This document shows positions 25,321 through 32,600 of a stretch of 64,000 nt of DNA, piece by piece. The first letter of the stretch is position 1; every line of letters starts with the position of its first letter. Below the pieces are notes generated by a model, which was given only the letters and a program-made list of their open reading frames with translations, was not told the origin of the DNA and ran no database searches. This stretch comes from Bacteroidia bacterium (GTDB lineage: Bacteria; Bacteroidota; Ignavibacteria; SZUA-365). Position numbers and translations under genes: made by a program. The DNA is taken from assembly GCA_027493955.1 (NCBI GenBank), contig JAOSJT010000001.1, forward strand, positions 2,405,131 to 2,469,130, written 5' to 3'.

Positions 25321-25689
25321 CAAGTTTATACTGCGCGTCATCGTAACGGCTACTGCCACAGGCGGAGCTTTGCTCCGGGGTGTCTTGTTCCTGTCGCGGT
25401 CGGTCATCGTTCATTTTCTCCGGCCGCGTGTGCAGCATGTCGGCTCTACACTCGCCGTTACCGATGCAACCTGAGACGCACTACGCCGTTTTTCCCCGTC
25501 TCCTCACGGGGTGACGCAATGACGCTTCGATTGCAGCGTGGACGAGCGCACAGCAATGTGGCGTGGAGTACGCATCAATCCGCCGATCAGCGGTTCCGGG
25601 GGGCACTACCGTCCGCCGCACGGTCTGCGGGAAGTCAACCTTTAACGGTTCATCTTCCTAATTGATCTACTAATCTGAGGAGTTTTCCC
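25321..25689 (+). promoter_or_regulatory. Long structured 5' leader of paralog E
   Basis: Counterpart of the D leader. Stems: ACAGG/CCTGT (25358-25362 with 25390-25394) enclosing a small GGAGC/GCTCC hairpin, CGCGGTCGG/CCGGCCGCG (25395-25403 with 25420-25428), CCCCGT/ACGGGG (25494-25499 with 25506-25511). The frame equivalent to the D extension starts with the ATG at 25519 and stops at 25668, so the conservation is better explained by RNA than by protein. Confidence 0.5.
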
Positions 25690-27354
25690 ATGAAACGTTT
25701 TACCACAGCGATGATGACGCTCATCGCAGGATTGCTGTTGATCTCCGGACAGTCTCTGTCTCAAACCGGCGGAGTCGCACCCACGAACGGTCCTTCCACC
25801 AACGGGCTCATTACCCTAACCACCAATCTGGCTCCTCTAATCTCGACAACTCTCCAAGGTGACTATGTCGCCGCCGGTGTCGGCATGCGCAATATCGGGT
25901 CCGGAACCATCAACCTGTCCATTCCCACCGGCGGGGTCCTGCACAAGGCCTATCTTTTCTGGGCAATCATTTACGACGACACTCAGCCACCGAACACAGG
26001 GACACTGAACGGCAACCCGATATCGGGCATACTCAAAGGGACGAGCGGTTCTCCCTGCTGGGGAGGAGAGGGCATCAATTTCTACCTCGCCGATGTGACC
26101 GGGATTGCCGTGAACGGGCTCAACACTCTGACGGGTTTCCCGAGTGGTCTGACCAATGGCGCGCCGCCGCAAGGGAATATCGTATTCCCGCTTCTTGAAG
26201 GAGCGACCCTCGTCTTCGTGTTCAGACACCCGCAATGGGATAGAAATACCGTCATGATTCACACCGGTGCGAACACCTTCACACAGACTGCGGTGAGCTT
26301 CTGGTGTGGAACATTTATCGGGCGCCCTTTCGGAAATCCCGCCGATCAACTGGCACAGCAAACCTACATCATGGCCGACGGACAAGCCAGAGCCCCGGGC
26401 GGCGCAACGAAGCTCAATGGCATTCCCACAAGTGGTCCCGGAACAGCCATCAAGACGAACGACGCGTTTGACGGCGCCGATGGCATCATACCCGTCTTCG
26501 CGCTGGATGGTCTGTGGGATACACATACATTCGATGTGAGCACGCTCTTCCAACCGAACATCAGTACGCCGGTCACAACGGAAGCCAGCGCCATGTCGGA
26601 TTGCATCACCTGGGGCGCGCATATCATTTCCGTCAAAAACAGGTTGCATTCCTTCGTTGATATCAAGCCCGGCTCCTGCCCGAATCCCTTCAATGTCAAC
26701 AGCAAGGGGAATCTGCCCGTCGCCATACTCGGTTCGCCCGGATTTGACGTCAGTGCGATCAATCCCGCAACCGTCACATTGAACGATGTACCCGCGACAG
26801 GCGGCGTATCCCTGTCCGATGTTTCCACACCGTACATCGGATTTAAAGCTGACTGCATGGATTGTAATGTGCTCGGGCCGGACGGTACAATGGACCGAGT
26901 GTTTCATTTCAACAGTCAGGCCGTCGCGGCGACGCTCGGACCCGTTTCGAACAACGACTGCGTCTTCCTGTCAATCGAAGGAGAGTTCATGGACGGAACG
27001 GAGTTCAGCGGCCTGGATATCATCCGCGTTATCGGCAACATCGCCCCGAAAGAGGCTCCGACAACGATATCCGGTTACGATTTGCAACTCGATCAGAATT
27101 CTCCTAATCCCGTGACTGACGGCAGCACGTTCAGCTTTACACTTCCCGCGGAGAACCAGGTACTTCTCGCGGTGTACAATCTGCTCGGACAGAGAGTAGC
27201 GACCATCGTCGACGGTACACGGGCGGCAGGTCCGCACAGCGTTGGTTGGAACGGGGTGAGCGATTCGGGTATACGTCTCGCTCCCGGCGTCTACATGTAT
27301 CGCCTCGAGACCGGTAGCGGAAGCATCACGAAGAAACTGTTGCTTTCGAAGTAG
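25690..27354 (+). CDS. T9SS-secreted paralog E (554 aa)
   Basis: The ATG follows TGAGGAGTTTTCCC. The signal peptide is MKRFTTAMMTLIAGLLLISGQSLSQ. It has the same three-part layout as D: N-terminal domain (GDYVAAGVGMRNIGSG, KAYLFWAIIYDD, SSGSPCWGGEGINFY), VDIKPGSCPNPFN / LPVAILGSPGFDV module, T9SS type-A sorting domain (LDQNSPNPVTDGSTFSF, GVYMYRLETGSGSITKK). It is nearly identical to D in the leader and most of the sorting domain but has its own last 15 residues (GSITKKLLLSK) and a different terminator, which places the recombination edge close to the stop codon. It is the last member of the cluster and is followed by an unrelated operon. Exported surface protein, ligand unknown. Confidence 0.87.
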   Translation: MKRFTTAMMTLIAGLLLISGQSLSQTGGVAPTNGPSTNGLITLTTNLAPLISTTLQGDYVAAGVGMRNIGSGTINLSIPTGGVLHKAYLFWAIIYDDTQPPNTGTLNGNPISGILKGTSGSPCWGGEGINFYLADVTGIAVNGLNTLTGFPSGLTNGAPPQGNIVFPLLEGATLVFVFRHPQWDRNTVMIHTGANTFTQTAVSFWCGTFIGRPFGNPADQLAQQTYIMADGQARAPGGATKLNGIPTSGPGTAIKTNDAFDGADGIIPVFALDGLWDTHTFDVSTLFQPNISTPVTTEASAMSDCITWGAHIISVKNRLHSFVDIKPGSCPNPFNVNSKGNLPVAILGSPGFDVSAINPATVTLNDVPATGGVSLSDVSTPYIGFKADCMDCNVLGPDGTMDRVFHFNSQAVAATLGPVSNNDCVFLSIEGEFMDGTEFSGLDIIRVIGNIAPKEAPTTISGYDLQLDQNSPNPVTDGSTFSFTLPAENQVLLAVYNLLGQRVATIVDGTRAAGPHSVGWNGVSDSGIRLAPGVYMYRLETGSGSITKKLLLSK

Positions 27355-27376
27355 TCGTTTTTTGCAAACTTTGTTG

Positions 27377-27409
27377 CCGGCGGTTCCCATGCGGAATCGC
27401 CGGATTTTT
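27377..27409 (+). terminator. Intrinsic terminator after paralog E
   Basis: An 11-bp stem with one G-U pair (CCGGCGGTTCC 27377-27387, GGAATCGCCGG 27393-27403), a 5-nt loop, then ATTTTTA. Unrelated to the GGCGGCC hairpin of paralogs A-D. Confidence 0.8.
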
Positions 27410-27598
27410 ATTCAGGCCGGATGTTCCCCCGCCATACCGCAGGTTCGCACTGTATCGCTGCAGTTCAACGCATCGTGATCCGGGGCAGGAGTATCGCGGT
27501 GTGCGCACATACATCCGATGCTTCCTGGTACAGACACGCACAGCCTGCTCGCCCGGGGTTACAGGCTCGTGCCCGCGCGTTCGGCGCATGGATTTCCG

Positions 27599-27629
27599 TT
27601 TGTATTAAGGAAAAATCGTATTATATTTT
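27599..27629 (+). promoter_or_regulatory. Candidate promoter of the oxygenase / membrane protein / sensor kinase operon
   Basis: TTTG (27599-27602), exactly 19 nt, then TATATTTT (27622-27629), seven of eight bases of the Bacteroidota -7 consensus. Transcription would begin near 27636, upstream of both possible starts of the first gene. Confidence 0.6.
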
Positions 27630-27719
27630 TATAGATTCACTCCTCAACACCGCAGTCCGGATACGGTGCCGTCGAGGCATAGCACGTTTGCCGCATCCGT
27701 CTGCTCAACAGTGCACGAT

Positions 27720-28913
27720 ATGGCTGCTGATACAGCAACACCAAGCCGCTGGACCGAAGCGCTTTCGCACGAAATGCGCCGGCACGGCGATGCGCTCGCC
27801 GACGCCGCGCTTGCGCGCATGCTGCAGGACGGCGAAATCAATCGGATCGAGGAGATATTCCGAGGCCTCAACACCAACGACAGCACTGCTCCACATACCG
27901 GTTACCCCTCGCTGAAGGGATTCGTGGAGAGCACGCACCATCTCCCTGATTTTGTGGACCTGCAGCGCATCAGCCGCGCTGAGGAGATTTTTATCAGGAA
28001 TGCCTTTCCCATCACGCTCATTCTTCTCGCGAAAAGTCTTCCCGAGGGATACTCGGCACCGAATCTGTCGTTGATACTCAACGTTTCGGGAAACCTCCGC
28101 GCACATCCCTACCACCGTCTGCTGTCGGTGCTGCAAATGGTGCTCAACGTCGCATCGCTCGGAGGGTTCCGTCATGGTGGCAGCGCCCTGATCACCGCGC
28201 AAAAAGTGCGGCTGCTCCACGCGGGCATCCGGCATATCATTGACGGACGCATGCCGCAGTACCGCGCCGAGCACGGTATTCCGGTCAACCTCGAGGATAT
28301 GCTCGCAACCATCATGGGGTTTTCCTATCTCGTCATCACCGGCATGCGTATTCTGCACTGTTCGCTCACCCGCGACGAGGAAGAGGACCTGTTCTATCTG
28401 TGGCGGGTCTTCGCCTTGCTGTGCGGCATCCATCCACCGGACGAACCCGAGAATATGGCGTGGATTCCGGACAGCGTGGATGACGCGGCAGTGTTCTACG
28501 CCTCCTATGCAAAACGGCATTTCACTGATGCGGACAGGAATCCTGACGGCGTCGCTCTCGCACAGGCGAATCTCTCGATGCTTCGCGACATGATTCCTCC
28601 TATCCCGCGCCGGTTCGGCCTCGGACTCGCTCCCCGTGTGTACATGCTGCATCTGGCGGGGGTAGACGCATGCCGGCGCGTCGGGATCGCGTCCATACCC
28701 GGACACACCCTCCTGAAGCGCATCCTGGATTTCCTGCCACGTGTATGGTATGCGATCAGTCGGTCGGTAACGTCGGCTGAATCCGCGCTCGGCATGCACC
28801 CCCGGCATTCCTTCAGCCGACTGCTTTTTCAACATCTGATTGACGATGCCTTCGGACATTCCGTCACCTTTACCGTCCCGGTCACCATCACGGATTTTCA
28901 CAAGATGGTGTGA
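27720..28913 (+). CDS. MpaB/Lcp-like oxygenase (DUF2236 family)
   Basis: A 397-residue, largely helical protein matching the DUF2236 family, which includes fungal MpaB and the heme-dependent rubber oxygenase Lcp. Seen here: a GGFRHGGSALITAQKVRLLH segment with Arg164, His167 and Arg171 forming an R-x2-H-x3-R pattern where the family carries its heme-binding region; NLEDMLATIMGFSYLVITGM; FYLWRVFALLCGIHP. Characterised members cleave isoprenoid double bonds with O2, so an isoprenoid or lipid substrate is possible but not shown. The ATG at 27720 is used because the domain begins just after it; an in-frame GTG at 27666 is an alternative and neither has a strong ribosome site. No signal peptide is seen. 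It is first in an apparent operon, 37 bp before the membrane protein. Confidence 0.8.
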   Translation: MAADTATPSRWTEALSHEMRRHGDALADAALARMLQDGEINRIEEIFRGLNTNDSTAPHTGYPSLKGFVESTHHLPDFVDLQRISRAEEIFIRNAFPITLILLAKSLPEGYSAPNLSLILNVSGNLRAHPYHRLLSVLQMVLNVASLGGFRHGGSALITAQKVRLLHAGIRHIIDGRMPQYRAEHGIPVNLEDMLATIMGFSYLVITGMRILHCSLTRDEEEDLFYLWRVFALLCGIHPPDEPENMAWIPDSVDDAAVFYASYAKRHFTDADRNPDGVALAQANLSMLRDMIPPIPRRFGLGLAPRVYMLHLAGVDACRRVGIASIPGHTLLKRILDFLPRVWYAISRSVTSAESALGMHPRHSFSRLLFQHLIDDAFGHSVTFTVPVTITDFHKMV

Positions 28914-28950
28914 AACGCCATCGGAACCCATCATCACTACGGAACACACC

Positions 28951-29655
28951 ATGCAGACGGATTACACAGCGGGACGCGACGCGTTTTTGAATCTCACAGA
29001 CTACACGGGCGTGGAGATGTTCCTCTTCGCAGGGGGCTGTATTCTCTGGGTGGTCGCGTACGGTATTCTGATACGCAATGGTCTGCGATTCAAAATCATC
29101 GAGATGCCTCCGATCGCGGCCGCATCGAATTTCGCGTGGGAGGCGCTCTGGTCCACCGCATTTGAAACCGACATGGGGCACTTGCTTATCTGGACATACC
29201 GCGCGTGGATCATCTTCGATCTGGCGATTTTTTCGATGGTCATATTGTACGGAGCGAAGTTGGTGACGACGCCAACGCTCCGGCGACATTTCGCGCCGGC
29301 TATCATCGGCGCTATGCTGTGCTTCGGGGTGTTGTATTACTTTTTCACCGCACAGGGACATGACACACCGATCGGTGCGAACTCCGCATACATCGCGCAG
29401 CTTTTCATCTCCGTGTATTATGTTCTGCTCGTCCTGCAGCGGGAGGACTTCACCGGTTTTTCTCTGACGTTCGCCTATTTGCGCACCGTCGGCACAGGCA
29501 TGAATACCGTGTTCATGCTCGTACATTATCCCTCCAACCATTTTCTTCACGCGATGGGCATCATCGCGCTGCTGTTTGATATTTTCTATATCGCGACCTT
29601 CACACGAAAACGCAGGTTACAGAGTCCCTCCGTTGTGTCTCCACGAGGAAGCTGA
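28951..29655 (+). CDS. Seven-helix membrane protein resembling Pyr4-type terpene cyclases
   Basis: A 234-residue integral membrane protein with about seven hydrophobic segments. The ATG at 28951 is preferred over the frame's first start at 28840, which lies inside the preceding gene and adds a charged, proline-rich N-terminus. Features recalling the Pyr4/PaxB transmembrane terpene cyclases are the length, helix count, an ASNFAWEALWS motif in the second helix with Glu64, and Asp210 in the last helix (LLFDIFYI). In Pyr4 the important acids are Glu63 and Asp218. Those fungal enzymes protonate and cyclise prenyl epoxides in meroterpenoid pathways. The similarity is recognised by eye only, so a different small membrane family is possible. 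Its stop codon overlaps the start of the sensor kinase (TGATG), implying translational coupling. It lies directly after a DUF2236 oxygenase, another family used on prenyl chains. Confidence 0.62.
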   Translation: MQTDYTAGRDAFLNLTDYTGVEMFLFAGGCILWVVAYGILIRNGLRFKIIEMPPIAAASNFAWEALWSTAFETDMGHLLIWTYRAWIIFDLAIFSMVILYGAKLVTTPTLRRHFAPAIIGAMLCFGVLYYFFTAQGHDTPIGANSAYIAQLFISVYYVLLVLQREDFTGFSLTFAYLRTVGTGMNTVFMLVHYPSNHFLHAMGIIALLFDIFYIATFTRKRRLQSPSVVSPRGS

Positions 29656-32600
29656 TGCAAGTCCCCGGATACTCGCTGAAGGAAGAGTATTCCGCCGGCC
29701 CCGGCTGGCGGATGTTTCGCGGTATTCGCGTCACGGACAACGCTGCTGTCCTCGTCAAGATCGCTTCGGATGACACTGACGATCAGGGGGCATCTCCGCT
29801 GTTGCTTGGGGAACATGCCGTACTTTCGCAGAGCCACAGCGCGGCATTCCTTTCAATACAGGAAATCATTCACCTGAATGATTTCGTGGCGCTTGTTCAT
29901 GAGGATTTTCGCGGATCGCCTCTTTCCCTGACCCTTGATGGCGGACCTCTCCCTGTCGAGGAAGTGATAGAACTGGGAATCGCTTTGGCGCAGGCGGCGA
30001 TGGATCTCCATTCGTTGGGACTTCTTCATGGTTTGCTCCAACCGTCCGGCATTCTCATCGAACGACGGCCGATGCGGATCAAAGTCACGAACTTGTTTCT
30101 CTCACAACCGCACGGCCTTCCCACCGTCCTGCCTCCGCGCTTTCGATCGAGTACCGCCATTGTCCCGTACATTTCCCCGGAGCAGACAGGCCGTATCGAA
30201 CGCGTGGTGGATGGGAGGAGTGATCTCTACAGCATAGGTGTCATCCTCTATCAATCGTTGACCGGATGGACTCCATTCCGAAGCAACGATCCCATGGAGG
30301 TGATCTATGCGCACCTGGCAAAAAATGCGGTCCCTCCACACGAGGTCGATTCTTCCATTCCGGAGGCCCTTTCACGAATCATCATGGCGCTGCTCATGAA
30401 AGATCCCATGGATCGGTATCAGAGTGCCATGATTCTGCAAGATGATTTGCTGCGCTGGCGGACCGTTCATTCGGATACACAGCGTTCCCATTCCTTTGAA
30501 CCAAGAACAGGCGTAACCTCCGGATACTTCGAACTCCCGCAACGGTTGGTAGGCCGGGATACCGAGCTTGCACAGCTGACGGATGCATGGGAGAGATGTA
30601 CACGCGGCATTCGTACGTCCCTGATTCTCGACGGATACGCCGGAGTCGGGAAATCGGCGCTTGTTCAAGGGATTCTGCCGTTGATTGTGCGCCACAACGC
30701 TTCGTTCCTTCGCGGTAAAGCCGATCAGCTGCAACGGGATACACCCTACGCGGCTCTCTCCAATGCGATACGCGATTTCATTACGCAGTTGCTGATGGAG
30801 AACCGCGAGCAGCTCGACTATTGGCAGCAGCGTTTCAGGCAGTATCTGGATTCCGTTGCCGCCGTGATTGCGCGTTTCATTCCTGAAATGGAATTTTTCC
30901 TGGGTTCGCAGCTCACTCTGGAAGCCGTACCCCAGGCAGAGGCCGTGAACCGTTTTCGTGAAGGCATGGGTCGGTTTTTTGAAGCGCTGTCTTCCGAAAG
31001 CCACCCGCTCGTATTCTTTCTCGATGATCTTCAATGGGTTGATGGCGATACGCTGCAGGTGCTGCGGGCCATACTCGATGAACAGCGTGCGCGGCATGTC
31101 CTGTTCATCGGCGCCGTACGCGGGCACGAACTCACCGACGCGATGCCTGCGACGGATTTTCTGCGTACTCTCTCCGATACGGAAGGATTTGCCGGGACCA
31201 TTACGCTCGATGCGCTCAGCCTTGACCGCGTGAACGAATACGTATCAATGGCTCTCCACATCCCGCCGGCACAGTCGCTGGAGTTTTCAGAGGTCCTGTA
31301 TCTGAAGACGCGCGGGAATCCCTTTTTTCTGCGCCAGTTCCTCTCGCTGGTGCATGAGAAAGCGCTGCTTCGATTCGATGAGGCAACGGAGTCGTGGCGA
31401 TGGTCGCTCGAGGAGACGGCACAGCTGCCACACACCGAGAACGTCGTGCTGCTCCTGACACAACGGATGCAGACCTGGTCACAAGCTGCCCGGGACTCGC
31501 TCGCGATGGCATCCGTACTGGGCAGCAGTTTCGCGCTCTCCTCCGTGGCTGTCGCCAGCGGACGGGAGGTGGCGCAGCTCGAGGACGAGATCCGTCCTGC
31601 GATCGAGGCGCGGCTGCTGCTTCCGATGGAGAAGGGGCAGAAGCCCATGTTTCAATTGCCGGGAAGAAACGGTGATGATCCGAAATATCGGTTTTTACAT
31701 GACCGTGTTCAGCAAGCGGCCTTTGCTCTCATCCCGGAGGACCGCAGAGCCTCCACACAGTTGACAATCGGCAGAAGGCTGCTGGATCAATTGCCCACGG
31801 ATCGGCACGAAGAGTACGCGTTTGTTCTTGCGGATCAGTTCAATGCCGGACGCGCACTCATCGAAACGCACGCAGAACGAATAGCACTGGCACGACTGAA
31901 TATTCTCGCAGGGATAAAGGCCGGCAGTTCCGTCGCGTTCGGGTCCGCGGTAACGTATTTCCGCATCGCATTGGAATTGCTCGGGAACACGTGGGAATCG
32001 GATCGTGCGTTGCTGTGGACGGCGACGCGTGAGATTGGGAGGATGGAATACGCGCTTGGAAATCTGGATGCCGCATCCCGGTACTTTGAGACAATGAGTG
32101 CTCACGCGCGTACACCCATCGAGGAGGCCGAGGCCCTCGCCGAGCGGGTCCATTTGATGATTCACTTCGGCAAATTCCGCGAAGCTCTTGAACTCGGTCG
32201 ACGTGGATTGGTCGTTCTCGGTCACCACATCCCCGAACGCGTCACGCGACTGCATGTGCTTGCGGAGTTGATTCGGCTGCGCATCGCCACGCGCGGACGG
32301 ACGCCCGAGGACATAGCCGCGCTTCCGGAGATGACAGATGACAATGCCAAGCGCGCAACCGAGCTGATGACACGTCTTCTCACTGCGGCATATTTCGCTT
32401 CGGCCGAAACGATCGGATTTTTCAATCTGCGGATGATGCGACTTGTCGCCCGTTTCGGCACAGTGGAAAGTGCGGCGTATATTTTCTCGCAATACGGACT
32501 CGTACTTGGTGCCGGGTTGGGACGTCACAGCGAAGCGTACCACTTCGCCCACACGGGCATTCGCATGATGGAGGGCACCCCCACGTCGTACTGGAAAACC

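Noticed and set aside
22474-25407. Similar antisense frames over the D and E leaders (22474-22926 and 24964-25407)
   Set aside because: Their resemblance is limited to the duplicated leader DNA and ends where the DNA similarity ends, so no protein is implied.
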